A program made the translations under genes and the position numbers. Positions 26,185-34,990 of a stretch of DNA of 64,000 nucleotides are shown piece after piece. The stretch is from Acetivibrio cellulolyticus CD2 (GTDB taxonomy: Bacteria > Bacillota > Clostridia > Acetivibrionales > Acetivibrionaceae): contig NZ_JH556659.1 in assembly GCF_000179595.2 (NCBI RefSeq), positions 415,016 to 479,015 on the forward strand. Direction: 5' to 3'. Every line of letters begins with the position of its first letter. Position 1 is the first letter of the stretch. The notes under the pieces were generated by a model. It was not told where the DNA came from. It made no database searches and saw only the letters and a program-made list of their open reading frames with translations.

Positions 26185-28068
26185 ATGGCTGTACTGATTT
26201 TCTTGGTGTTATTTCCTCTAGGTGTTGCATTATTAACAGCTTTAGCACCAAATTATCAATTGAGGAATTGGGTTGTAAGAATATCCGCAGTAATAGTTGC
26301 TGTAGCAACTATAGCATTGACTGTTTTAAATTTAAAACTTGAAAAGATTTCCTATAAAGTTGATGCTGAAATTATTAATAAGATAATGTTGTGTTTGGAG
26401 CTTGCAATTGGGGTATTTATTATTTATATGGGTATAAAGTATAAAAAATACCTTGTGTCATTGCTGATGGTGCTTCAGGGAATAGTTCTATGTTGGATAG
26501 AATTTAAATTGCTTCACGGTATAGAGATAGAGTCTAACATGTTTATAGATAAGTTTTCACTAATAATGGCTATAATAGTTGGAATTATCGGAAGCTTGAT
26601 ATGCATTTATGCAGTAGGTTATATGGATGACTATCACCACCATCATAAAGAAATAAAAGATGAGAGAAGAAAATTCTTTTTTGTGATATTTGTTTTCTTA
26701 TCAGCAATGTTTGGTATAGTATTTTCAAATAATTTGATGTGGCTTTATTTCTTCTGGGAGATAACTACATTGTGTTCTTTCTTGCTGATTGGTTATACTA
26801 AAACAGAGGAAGCAACTAATAATGCCTTTAGAGCTTTGTTACTAAACCTTTTAGGCGGACTTGGGTTTGCAATAGCTCTTGCTTATCTTGCTCGTAATGT
26901 GGGAATTATGGAGCTTGATAAAATGGTTAGTGGAGAAAAGGCTATTATGCTAATTCCGGCAGTTCTGATTTGTTTTTCCGGACTTACAAAGTCAGCTCAA
27001 ATGCCGTTTTCTTCATGGCTTTTAGGTGCCATGGTAGCGCCTACACCAACATCAGCTTTGCTGCATTCAAGTACAATGGTTAAAGCGGGAGTATATGTTA
27101 TAATTAGACTTGCGCCCATATTGAACGGCACAGCAGCAGGTTTTATGGTAGCTTTGGTAGGTGGGTTTACATTCTTAGTGGCATCGCTGATTGCCATTGC
27201 GCAAAGTGATGCTAAAAAAGTGCTTGCTTATTCTACAATTGCGAATTTGGGACTTATTGTTACATGCGGTGGTATTGGAACCTATGAATCTGTTTGGGCC
27301 GCTGTTTTACTCATTATATTCCATGCAGTTGCCAAGTCACTTTTGTTCCTCTGTGTTGGAACGGTTGAACACAACATTGGCAGCAGAAACATTGAGGCAA
27401 TGCACGGATTAATTAAAAAGATGCCTAAGTTGGCAGTTATGATGATAGTAGGTATTGCAGGAATGTTCCTTGCACCGTTTGGAATGTTGATTAGTAAGTG
27501 GGCTGCACTAAAGGCCATAGTGGATACAAATCCTGTCTTAACAATATTCATTGCTTTTGGAAGTGCTGCTACTTTGTTCTTCTGGACTAAGTGGATGGGG
27601 AAAATTATTGCAATTCCTCAAGATGAGCAACACATGGAGAGTAAAGTAAAAAAGAGTGAGGTATTACCGTTAGGAGTGCTGACTTGTTCGACAATTTTGG
27701 TATGTCTATTGTTTCCAATAATATCATCGGTTCTTGTAAACCCATATGTGGTAGAAGTATTTGGACATGGAGCTTCAATGGATCGGGGAAATGTAATTAT
27801 TATGTTGATCATGATGGGCTTGGTTTTACTGCTTCCTATAAGGCTATTCACATATGGAAAGCATATGAAAGAGGTTTCGATATACATGGGAGGAGCAAAT
27901 GCTGATGAGCCAAAAAGATTCCATGGCTCAATGGGTTCAGTTCAAAAGTTGTATATGGAAAACTACTATATGGATAGGTACTTTGGGGAAGGTAGTTTGC
28001 TTAAGTTTGGCAGTGGAATTTGTTTAGCAGTTATTTTATTGATGTTGGTTTTAGCATTTATTTACTAA
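26185..28068 (+). CDS. echA: Energy-converting hydrogenase subunit EchA (NuoL/MrpA-like)
   Basis: A 627-aa polytopic membrane protein of the NuoL/MrpA antiporter family, the proton- or sodium-translocating subunit of Ech-type [NiFe] hydrogenase. The proton-conducting core is visible in MWLYFFWEITTLCSFLLIGY with its membrane Glu, in the LTKSAQMPFSSWL segment with Lys, and in PTSALLHSSTMVKAGVYV. At least 14 hydrophobic helices are present. A short His-rich loop (DDYHHHHKE) lies near residue 150. It opens a 12-gene echABCDEF-hypABFCDE run on one strand. The start has GAAGGGG upstream. Confidence 0.95.
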   Translation: MAVLIFLVLFPLGVALLTALAPNYQLRNWVVRISAVIVAVATIALTVLNLKLEKISYKVDAEIINKIMLCLELAIGVFIIYMGIKYKKYLVSLLMVLQGIVLCWIEFKLLHGIEIESNMFIDKFSLIMAIIVGIIGSLICIYAVGYMDDYHHHHKEIKDERRKFFFVIFVFLSAMFGIVFSNNLMWLYFFWEITTLCSFLLIGYTKTEEATNNAFRALLLNLLGGLGFAIALAYLARNVGIMELDKMVSGEKAIMLIPAVLICFSGLTKSAQMPFSSWLLGAMVAPTPTSALLHSSTMVKAGVYVIIRLAPILNGTAAGFMVALVGGFTFLVASLIAIAQSDAKKVLAYSTIANLGLIVTCGGIGTYESVWAAVLLIIFHAVAKSLLFLCVGTVEHNIGSRNIEAMHGLIKKMPKLAVMMIVGIAGMFLAPFGMLISKWAALKAIVDTNPVLTIFIAFGSAATLFFWTKWMGKIIAIPQDEQHMESKVKKSEVLPLGVLTCSTILVCLLFPIISSVLVNPYVVEVFGHGASMDRGNVIIMLIMMGLVLLLPIRLFTYGKHMKEVSIYMGGANADEPKRFHGSMGSVQKLYMENYYMDRYFGEGSLLKFGSGICLAVILLMLVLAFIY

Positions 28069-28150
28069 GGGTGTTAAAAGCTCTTAGTAAATATTAAATG
28101 CTTATATAGAGTCTTTATTTAATTATACCTTGGATAAAGGGGGAGCAGGT

Positions 28151-29002
28151 TTGAGAATCGCAATTGCTGTTACATTATTTATAATATTAGGGCCTTTGGT
28201 AGGTGGATTGCTATCGGGCATAGACAGAATTATTTCTGCAAGAATGCAGGGAAGAGTAGGGCCACCATTACTTCAGCCTTTTTATGATGTTTTAAAATTA
28301 GTGAAAAAGGAAACTCTTATAGTTAATAAGTCGCAGAATTTTTATGTATTTGCTTTCTTAGTAGTAATTATCTTTACGGGTTGCCTGTTTTTTGCAGGAG
28401 AAGATTTACTGCTGGTAGTTTTTGCACTGACTCTTGCAAGTATATTTCTTGTTTTGGCAGGTTTTTCGACATCGTCTCCATATAGTCATATTGGTGCTGA
28501 AAGGGAATTAATTCAGATGATGTCCTATGAGCCGATGGTGATTATTATGACAGTTGGTATGTATATGGTCACAAAGAGCTTTTATGTTTCGAGTATTGTG
28601 TCATTTGATAAGCCTTTGATAGTATATCTGCCAGGAGTTTTTCTAGGATTTCTTTATATATTGACAATAAAATTCAGGAAGTCTCCCTTTGACTTGTCAA
28701 TGTCGCACCACGCACATCAGGAAATCGTAAGAGGGATAACTACAGAATTTTCAGGTAAGAAGCTGGCTATGATCGAAATTGCTCATTGGTATGAAAATGT
28801 ATTTTTGTTGGGCTTTGTTTATATGTTTTTCGGAAGCAACCCTGTAGTGGCAATTATAGCTACTTTACTGACATTCTTCCTGGAGATATTTATAGATAAC
28901 AGTAATGCAAGAGCAAAATGGGAGTTTACAATGGGTTCATCGTGGATTGTTGCCATAGTACTCGGAATGGGCAATATAGTTGTATTGAATTTTATTAGAT
29001 AG
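28151..29002 (+). CDS. echB: Energy-converting hydrogenase subunit EchB (NuoH-like)
   Basis: A membrane subunit homologous to NuoH, about 283 aa with eight hydrophobic helices. It anchors the hydrogenase module to the membrane domain. Family motifs are GLLSGIDRIISARMQGRVGP near the N-terminus, and RKSPFDLSMSHHAHQE and AHWYENVFLLGF further on. I take TTG 28151 as the start because AAGGGGGAG (28137-28145) lies just upstream. A longer frame from TTG 28130 would place the ribosome-binding site inside the gene. It is 82 bp after echA and 12 bp before echC. Confidence 0.93.
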   Translation: MRIAIAVTLFIILGPLVGGLLSGIDRIISARMQGRVGPPLLQPFYDVLKLVKKETLIVNKSQNFYVFAFLVVIIFTGCLFFAGEDLLLVVFALTLASIFLVLAGFSTSSPYSHIGAERELIQMMSYEPMVIIMTVGMYMVTKSFYVSSIVSFDKPLIVYLPGVFLGFLYILTIKFRKSPFDLSMSHHAHQEIVRGITTEFSGKKLAMIEIAHWYENVFLLGFVYMFFGSNPVVAIIATLLTFFLEIFIDNSNARAKWEFTMGSSWIVAIVLGMGNIVVLNFIR

Positions 29003-29014
29003 GAGGATAAAAAA

Positions 29015-29479
29015 ATGTCTTCTTTAGCAAAATCACCCTGGATTCTTCATTATGATGCATCCAGTTGCAATGGTTGTGATATTGAAGTGCTCGCATGTTT
29101 GACACCAATGTATGATGCAGAACGTTTTGGTATTATTAATACTGGGAATCCTAAGCATGCAGATATTTTTGTAGTAACGGGCTCTGTAAATGAGCAGAAT
29201 ATAGATGTTATAAAAAATCTTTATAACCAGATGCCGGATCCCAAGGTAGTCGTAGCTGTTGGAATTTGTGCTGCGACTGGTGGAATATTCAGTGAATGTT
29301 ATAATATTCAGGGCGGCATTGACAAGGTTTTGCCTGTTGATGTTTATGTAGCAGGATGTGCTGCACGACCTGAAGCAATAATTGATGGCATTGTGCAGGC
29401 AGTTGGAATACTTGAAGAAAAGCACAAAAAGATGAAGAATGGCAAATCTTTAAAAGAAGAAGGTAGGGAAAAACCATGA
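29015..29479 (+). CDS. echC: Ech hydrogenase small subunit EchC ([4Fe-4S], NuoB-like)
   Basis: A 154-aa hydrogenase small subunit that binds the proximal [4Fe-4S] cluster and passes electrons to the [NiFe] site. Cluster ligands are C18 and C21 in SSCNGCDIEV, a third in VGICAATGG and a fourth in VAGCAARPEA. It belongs to the short complex-I-like type with no Tat signal, so it faces the cytoplasm. The stop overlaps the echD start by 4 bp. Confidence 0.95.
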   Translation: MSSLAKSPWILHYDASSCNGCDIEVLACLTPMYDAERFGIINTGNPKHADIFVVTGSVNEQNIDVIKNLYNQMPDPKVVVAVGICAATGGIFSECYNIQGGIDKVLPVDVYVAGCAARPEAIIDGIVQAVGILEEKHKKMKNGKSLKEEGREKP

Positions 29480-29820
29480 GTGAAAAACAGGAAATGAGAG
29501 AAGTAACTGTCGATAAATTGGTCAGCACAGTGAAGAACTTTTCAACTCAAGGATATAGGCTGGTGCAGATAAGCTGTACCAAACTAAATGAAAATCTTGA
29601 AATCAACTATTCCTTTGACAAGGATTACGAATTTGTATACTTGAAGTTAAATGTCCCAATGAATGCCGAATTGCCAAGTGTTAGTGAAGTATACTGGAGT
29701 GCAATGTTATATGAAAACGAAATACATGACCTGTTTGGTTTAAAGATCAACGGGATGGCAATTGATTTTAAAGGAAATTTATATAAAACAACAGTAAAAA
29801 CGCCTTTCGGCAGCTGTTAG
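29476..29820 (+). CDS. echD: Ech hydrogenase subunit EchD (NuoC-like)
   Basis: A 114-aa NuoC-related subunit. The conserved part is SEVYWSAMLYENEIHDLFGL, the 30-kDa-subunit signature, near residues 73-92. It is short compared with NuoC, as usual in Ech complexes. It overlaps echC by 4 bp and lies 33 bp before echE. It has no cofactor and is structural. Confidence 0.9.
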   Translation: MSEKQEMREVTVDKLVSTVKNFSTQGYRLVQISCTKLNENLEINYSFDKDYEFVYLKLNVPMNAELPSVSEVYWSAMLYENEIHDLFGLKINGMAIDFKGNLYKTTVKTPFGSC

Positions 29821-29853
29821 GATAAGCGAGAAGAGAGGCAGGAGGATATATAT

Positions 29854-30933
29854 ATGTCAAAAAGAACCATTATCCCATTTGGACCACAGCACCCTGTTTT
29901 ACCGGAACCGATTCATCTTGACCTGGTGCTGGAGGACGAAAAAGTAGTTGAAGCGATTCCATCAATTGGATTTGTGCATAGAGGGTTGGAAAAGCTTGTA
30001 GAGAAAAAGGATTTTATTGAGTATATTTATGTAGCTGAGAGAATATGCGGAATATGCAGCTTTATGCATGGAATGGGCTATTCCCAAGCTATTGAACAGA
30101 TTATGAAAATAGAAGTGCCTGAACGTGCGGTATATTTGCGTACTATTTGGGCGGAGTTCTCAAGGCTTCACAGTCATATGCTATGGCTGGGGCTTTTGGC
30201 AGATGCTTTCGGATTTGAAAATCTGTTTATGCATTGCTGGAGGGTAAGAGAAAAGATATTAGATATAATAGAGGAAACTACAGGTGGAAGAGTAATTTTT
30301 GGCTCCTGTAAAGTTGGTGGTGTTAGAAAGGATATCGATCCTGTAACACTAAAAAGAATGAGTAAATTTGTAGTTGATCTGGAAAAGGAAATTAAAGAAA
30401 TAAGCAGCATGTTTATGAACGAATACACTGTAAAACATAGATTGGTCGGTGTAGGTGTACTTTCAAAAGAAGATGCGCATACTTTAGGTGCTGTTGGACC
30501 TATGATGCGTGCAAGCGGTATAGCTCAGGATATGAGAAAATTGGGCTATGGTGCATACTCACAATTAGAGTTTGAACCAATTACACGCACAAATGGAGAC
30601 AGCTATGACAGGTGTGCAGTTAGAATTGATGAGTTGTTTCAGTCAATAAGCCTGATAAGACAGGCAATTGATAAAATACCTGATGGCCCTGTTGATGTTA
30701 AAGTTACAGGAAATCCTGACGGAGAGTTCTTTGCTCGATTAGAGCAGCCAAGAGGTGAGGTTATATACTATGTTAAAGGTAACGGAACAAAATTCCTTGA
30801 TAGGGTAAGAGTTCGTACACCAACATTTGCTAACATTCCTTCACTGCTTAAGATGCTTCAGGGTTGCGATTTTGCCGATGTACCTATTTTAATATTAACT
30901 ATTGATCCATGTATTAGTTGTACGGAGAGGTGA
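29854..30933 (+). CDS. echE: Ech hydrogenase large subunit EchE ([NiFe] site)
   Basis: The 359-aa catalytic subunit. The four nickel ligands are C65 and C68 in RICGIC and C353 and C356 in DPCISC. The remaining sequence is NuoD-like. The protein ends DPCISCTER, directly after the last ligand, so there is no C-terminal extension of the kind usually removed by a maturation endopeptidase. Consistently, no endopeptidase gene is in the cluster. It accepts electrons from reduced ferredoxin via EchF/EchC and reduces protons to hydrogen while pumping ions, or works in reverse. AGGAGG precedes the ATG. Confidence 0.96.
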   Translation: MSKRTIIPFGPQHPVLPEPIHLDLVLEDEKVVEAIPSIGFVHRGLEKLVEKKDFIEYIYVAERICGICSFMHGMGYSQAIEQIMKIEVPERAVYLRTIWAEFSRLHSHMLWLGLLADAFGFENLFMHCWRVREKILDIIEETTGGRVIFGSCKVGGVRKDIDPVTLKRMSKFVVDLEKEIKEISSMFMNEYTVKHRLVGVGVLSKEDAHTLGAVGPMMRASGIAQDMRKLGYGAYSQLEFEPITRTNGDSYDRCAVRIDELFQSISLIRQAIDKIPDGPVDVKVTGNPDGEFFARLEQPRGEVIYYVKGNGTKFLDRVRVRTPTFANIPSLLKMLQGCDFADVPILILTIDPCISCTER

Positions 30934-30938
30934 TAAAA

Positions 30939-31304
30939 ATGTTTGCTTTTAATATGGCAAAAACAATCTTTGCTAATTTGTTTAGAAAACCAGCGACATT
31001 AATGTATCCTGTTGTAAAGCGTGAGTTTACACGCAATACTAGAGGGAAGGTAGAACTAAATATTGAAACTTGTGTATTTTGTGGAATATGCCAGAAAAAA
31101 TGCCCTACAGGTGCTATTACAGTGGACAGAGCGAATAAGAAATGGGAGATTGAGCGCTTTAAATGCATAGCATGTAGTTATTGCGTGGAGTCTTGTCCAA
31201 AGAAGTGTCTTGCAATGGGCAATGAATATTCCAAACCAAGTGCAACAAAAGATAAGGAAGTATTTGAAGATGCACGAGTACTCGATAACGCAACAAATAG
31301 TTAA
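30939..31304 (+). CDS. echF: Ech hydrogenase ferredoxin-type subunit EchF
   Basis: A 121-aa protein with two [4Fe-4S] motifs, CVFCGICQKKCP and CIACSYCVESCP, homologous to NuoI. It is the likely electron entry from soluble ferredoxin. The ATG at 30939 with GAGAGGTGA upstream is preferred over the in-frame TTG 30918, which lies inside the echE end. The C-terminal tail overlaps the hypA start by 35 bp. Confidence 0.93.
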   Translation: MFAFNMAKTIFANLFRKPATLMYPVVKREFTRNTRGKVELNIETCVFCGICQKKCPTGAITVDRANKKWEIERFKCIACSYCVESCPKKCLAMGNEYSKPSATKDKEVFEDARVLDNATNS

Positions 31305-31617
31305 GATAGCTGAAGAAAATGCAAAAAGTCATGGGGGTGTCAGAATTGAGCGGATTGCGCTGGTGGTCGGCGAATTGTCCGGTTTCATTGGGGAATCCAT
31401 TCAAATGTATTTTGACATCCTTGCAAAGGGTACATTGGCTGAGGGGGCGCAATTAGATATAACCTACATTAAGCCGCAGTTAAAATGTACTAAGTGTAAT
31501 ACCTATTTTTACCGCAAGAGGTTCAGCTTTGAATGCCCTGAGTGCGGTGGGATGGGTGCACCTACAGATATCGGGAAAGCGTTCTATGTTAAGGATATTG
31601 ATATTTGCACAGAGTAG
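31270..31617 (+). CDS. hypA: Hydrogenase nickel-insertion protein HypA
   Basis: A 115-aa HypA metallochaperone. The protein must start MHEYSIT, with the Met-His nickel site at the N-terminus, so the ATG at 31270 is used although an open frame extends to 31210. AAGGAAG (31254-31260) is the ribosome-binding site and lies within echF. The zinc site is two CxxC pairs in CTKCNTYF and FECPECGG. It works with HypB to load nickel into EchE. Confidence 0.95.
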   Translation: MHEYSITQQIVKIAEENAKSHGGVRIERIALVVGELSGFIGESIQMYFDILAKGTLAEGAQLDITYIKPQLKCTKCNTYFYRKRFSFECPECGGMGAPTDIGKAFYVKDIDICTE

Positions 31618-31678
31618 GGGCATTTAATAATGCACTTCCTCTGTAAGTAACTAAAGTATTGGGGGAGGACTAAATCCT

Positions 31679-32329
31679 ATGGAACTTCAAAAAGTTGAAG
31701 TGGTACAGAATATTTACAGTGAAAACGAGAAGATTGCCTTTTCTTTAAAGGAAAAGCTCAGTCATATGGGGATTTTTGCTGTTAATGTTTTAGGTTCGCC
31801 TGGAGCTGGTAAGACCTCAACATTAAAACAAATTATTACCAGATTGCCTGATGTTAAATCCTATGTTATAGAAGGTGATTTGGAATCGGATATTGATACA
31901 CAAACAATGAGATCAATTGGGGTTGATACCTATCAGATAAACACTGGTGGGGCATGCCATTTAGATGCGCCTATACTCCAATCCGCGTTAGAAAAACTTG
32001 ACCCAAAGGAAAAAGGTCTTCTGTTTATTGAGAACATTGGAAATTTGGTATGTACTGCAGAGTTTGTTATAGGAGAGCATGTCAAAATGCTTATATGTTC
32101 TGTTGCTGAGGGAAGTGACAAGCCATATAAGTATCCGATAATTTTTGAAAATGCCGATGTGATTATACTGAATAAAAGTGACTTAAAACCTTATGTAGAT
32201 TTTGATGATAAGTTTTTTTATGATGGTATTGCAGCTTTAAATAAAAATGCTCCTGTTTTTGAAGTATGTGCAAAGACCGGAGAAGGGTTCGATAAGGTTG
32301 TACAATGGATAAACAAGGTAAGGATTTAA
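31679..32329 (+). CDS. hypB: Hydrogenase nickel-insertion GTPase HypB
   Basis: A 216-aa P-loop GTPase (GSPGAGKTS, residues 39-47) of the HypB family, with LNKSDLKPYV as guanine-specificity loop and NTGGACHLDA at the metal site. It lacks the N-terminal His-rich nickel-storage tail found in some HypB proteins. GGGGGAGG precedes the ATG. Its end overlaps the start of hypF by 25 bp. Confidence 0.95.
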   Translation: MELQKVEVVQNIYSENEKIAFSLKEKLSHMGIFAVNVLGSPGAGKTSTLKQIITRLPDVKSYVIEGDLESDIDTQTMRSIGVDTYQINTGGACHLDAPILQSALEKLDPKEKGLLFIENIGNLVCTAEFVIGEHVKMLICSVAEGSDKPYKYPIIFENADVIILNKSDLKPYVDFDDKFFYDGIAALNKNAPVFEVCAKTGEGFDKVVQWINKVRI

Positions 32330-34689
32330 CAAAGGTTTATAAGATAAGAATATGGGGAACTGTTCAGGGGGTTGGTTTTAGGCCGTTTGTTCACCGTATG
32401 GCTAAAGAGCATAATCTGGGCGGTTTTGTCTCAAATGATGGAGCAAGTGTACTTATTGTTGTCAGGGCAGAAGAAAAACAGCTAATAGATTTTGTTGAAG
32501 GTATAAGGGTTAAGAAGCCGCAATCTTCAGACATTGTAAGTTTAGATGTGACTGAAATGATTTGCGGCTGTGTTGATTTAGCCTCTTGTAGTGAAATAAA
32601 AGAGGATGAATGCCTCCGAGATATTGATTTTAATCATTTTAAAATCGACTTGAGTTCTGATAATCCAGATAGCCAGGTATTTATCACACCGGATCTGGCA
32701 ATGTGTGACAACTGTCTAAAAGACTTGTATGAAGTCGGTAACCTAAGATATTTACATCCGTTTATCAGCTGTATGGAGTGCGGACCGCGCTATAGCATAA
32801 TGGAGAGTATTCCATATGACAGAGGAAATACTACTATGTCGGACTTTTCCATGTGCAGTTCTTGTTCAAATGAGTATAAAAGCATAAAGGATAGGCGCTA
32901 TCATGCTCAAACTATTTCTTGCCATCAATGCGGCCCTCAGTTAAAATTTAGAAAAACGGAAAGCCAAGATGACATAACGGGACCTGAAGCCTTCAGATCG
33001 GCTCTTGGAATTTTGAGGCAGGGCGGAGTTTTGGCTGTCAAAGGAATTGGTGGATTCCATCTCTGCTGTAGTCCTTTTGATACAGATTCAGTTGAGATGC
33101 TCAGGGAACTTAAAGGGCGGGAAGAAAAACCCTTTGCTGTTATGTTCGATGATGTTGAACAGGTTGAGAAATACTGTATTGTTACTGATGAAGAGAAGAA
33201 ACAACTTTTATCTAGGGAAAGACCTATAGTACTGCTTAGAAGAAGAGAATCGGATATATCGAAAGCTGTTTTCAAATCCAGCAGATTTCTTGGCTGTTTC
33301 TTGCCATACACACCTCTGCATAAAATGATAATAAATTCATTAGGGCCACTTGTTATGACAAGTGCAAACCTTTCAGGAGAACCAATTATTACTGACAACG
33401 ATAGGATGATGTCACTAGACAGTGAAAGGTTATCTGGTGTTCTATATAATGAGAGAAGAATATTGACAGGAATAGATGACTCAGTATTAAAAGTAAGTCC
33501 TGGAAATGGTATTCAGTTTATAAGAAGGGCAAGAGGTTTTGTTCCCTTACCCGTATATTTAGGCGAAAGGGCCAGAAATTGCAGACCCATACTTGCTTGT
33601 GGAAGTGATTTGAAAAACTCTTTCTGCCTTACGCAAAACGGTTATGCTTACTTGAGTCAATACGGCGGCGATCTTGAAGAAGTCGGAAATTACATCGCAT
33701 ATAAGCAAAATATAAACAGGCTTAAAGAGCTTTTGCGCATTAATCCCAAGAAACTGTGCTGCGACCTGCACCCTGGATACCAGTCCTCAAAATTTGCCCG
33801 GGAGTATGGTGTTGATGTTTTAGAAGTTCAACACCACTATGCTCACATTTTGTCTGTTATGGCGGAAAATAACTTGTCTCATAATGTTATAGGAGTAGCT
33901 TTTGATGGAACGGGTTATGGAACAGACGGTAATATGTGGGGAGGAGAATTCCTTATAGCATCGCCTGTTGGCTTTAAACGGGCAGGCCATTTGATGTATG
34001 TTCCTATGCTGGGTGGAGATTCAAGTGTAAAAGAAGCATGGAAAACAGGATATTCATATTTGTACAGTGCAGGTCTGGAGGCACGTATAGATGATGAAAG
34101 GTGGCCTGTTATAAAAGCGGCGCTTACTTATAATGTCAATAAGGTAATGTCCTCAAGTATGGGAAGGTTTTTTGATGCTGTGAGCTTTTTGGCCGGTATT
34201 AAAGACTATGCAAGCTTTGAGGGTGAATGTGCCATTTTACTGGAAAATCACGCCTCGGATTATATATCATCATACAAGAAGCCTGGTATATTTGGGAAAT
34301 ATAATGCTGAGCAGCCTGATGAGTGGTATAAGCCGTACAATTATGATATCATTGATATGAATGGAACGTTTGTTGGTAATATGAACCGATGTATAAGGCA
34401 AATAGTCACCAAAAGTATGGATGGAGTAGAAAAAGCTGTTATAGCATGGAGATTTCACATGACTATAATTGATTATATCTTAAATATGTGTACAAGAATT
34501 CGTGAGTTATTTAAAATTAATGATGTAGCATTAAGCGGAGGAGTTTTTCAAAATTCCATAATTTTTGAAGGAGCTGTAAATATTCTCAAGCAAAATGGGT
34601 TTAATGTGTTTTTTAATACCAAAGTACCCGTTAATGATGGTGGTATTTCGCTCGGACAGGCCTATGCAGCTACGTTTGCGGATGACTGA
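32305..34689 (+). CDS. hypF: Carbamoyltransferase HypF
   Basis: A 794-aa HypF that makes the cyanide ligands of the [NiFe] centre from carbamoyl phosphate and ATP, passing them to HypE. The domains are in order: acylphosphatase (residues 10-100, GTVQGVGFRPFV), two C4 zinc fingers (CDNCLKDL...CMECGPRY and CSSCSNEY...CHQCGPQL), a YrdC-like domain (about 225-400, ending FIRRARGFVP), and a Kae1-like carbamoyltransferase domain (about 410-790, QHHYAHILSVMAEN and FDGTGYGTDGNMWGGEF). Full length, no defect seen. Confidence 0.96.
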   Translation: MDKQGKDLTKVYKIRIWGTVQGVGFRPFVHRMAKEHNLGGFVSNDGASVLIVVRAEEKQLIDFVEGIRVKKPQSSDIVSLDVTEMICGCVDLASCSEIKEDECLRDIDFNHFKIDLSSDNPDSQVFITPDLAMCDNCLKDLYEVGNLRYLHPFISCMECGPRYSIMESIPYDRGNTTMSDFSMCSSCSNEYKSIKDRRYHAQTISCHQCGPQLKFRKTESQDDITGPEAFRSALGILRQGGVLAVKGIGGFHLCCSPFDTDSVEMLRELKGREEKPFAVMFDDVEQVEKYCIVTDEEKKQLLSRERPIVLLRRRESDISKAVFKSSRFLGCFLPYTPLHKMIINSLGPLVMTSANLSGEPIITDNDRMMSLDSERLSGVLYNERRILTGIDDSVLKVSPGNGIQFIRRARGFVPLPVYLGERARNCRPILACGSDLKNSFCLTQNGYAYLSQYGGDLEEVGNYIAYKQNINRLKELLRINPKKLCCDLHPGYQSSKFAREYGVDVLEVQHHYAHILSVMAENNLSHNVIGVAFDGTGYGTDGNMWGGEFLIASPVGFKRAGHLMYVPMLGGDSSVKEAWKTGYSYLYSAGLEARIDDERWPVIKAALTYNVNKVMSSSMGRFFDAVSFLAGIKDYASFEGECAILLENHASDYISSYKKPGIFGKYNAEQPDEWYKPYNYDIIDMNGTFVGNMNRCIRQIVTKSMDGVEKAVIAWRFHMTIIDYILNMCTRIRELFKINDVALSGGVFQNSIIFEGAVNILKQNGFNVFFNTKVPVNDGGISLGQAYAATFADD

Positions 34690-34762
34690 TTCTTTGATAA
34701 AATACGAATTGAGGAAGTTTAAGTTTGGATGATTTTTAATAATATTTTAGGATGTGAAAATT

Positions 34763-34990
34763 ATGTGTGTTGCAATACCAGGAAAAGTAATTGAACTCAA
34801 TGGTAAAATTGGTAAAGTGGATTTTAACGGTAATATTATAGAGGTAAATGTAAGTCTGGTTGATGTAGAAGTTGGAAGTTATGTTCTTGTACATGCAGGC
34901 TATGCGGTTGAGACAGTTAAAAGAGAGCAGGCAGAAGAACTGTCCAACCTTTTTGCAGACCTGGAGGATGCCCTAAATGATGAACCTTGA
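34763..34990 (+). CDS. hypC: Hydrogenase assembly chaperone HypC
   Basis: A 75-aa chaperone starting MCVAIPGKVIEL. The second-position Cys is essential for holding the Fe(CN)2CO unit with HypD, so the ATG at 34763 is preferred over the upstream in-frame GTG 34754. TTAGGATG serves as a modest ribosome-binding site. It overlaps hypD by 14 bp. Confidence 0.95.
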   Translation: MCVAIPGKVIELNGKIGKVDFNGNIIEVNVSLVDVEVGSYVLVHAGYAVETVKREQAEELSNLFADLEDALNDEP

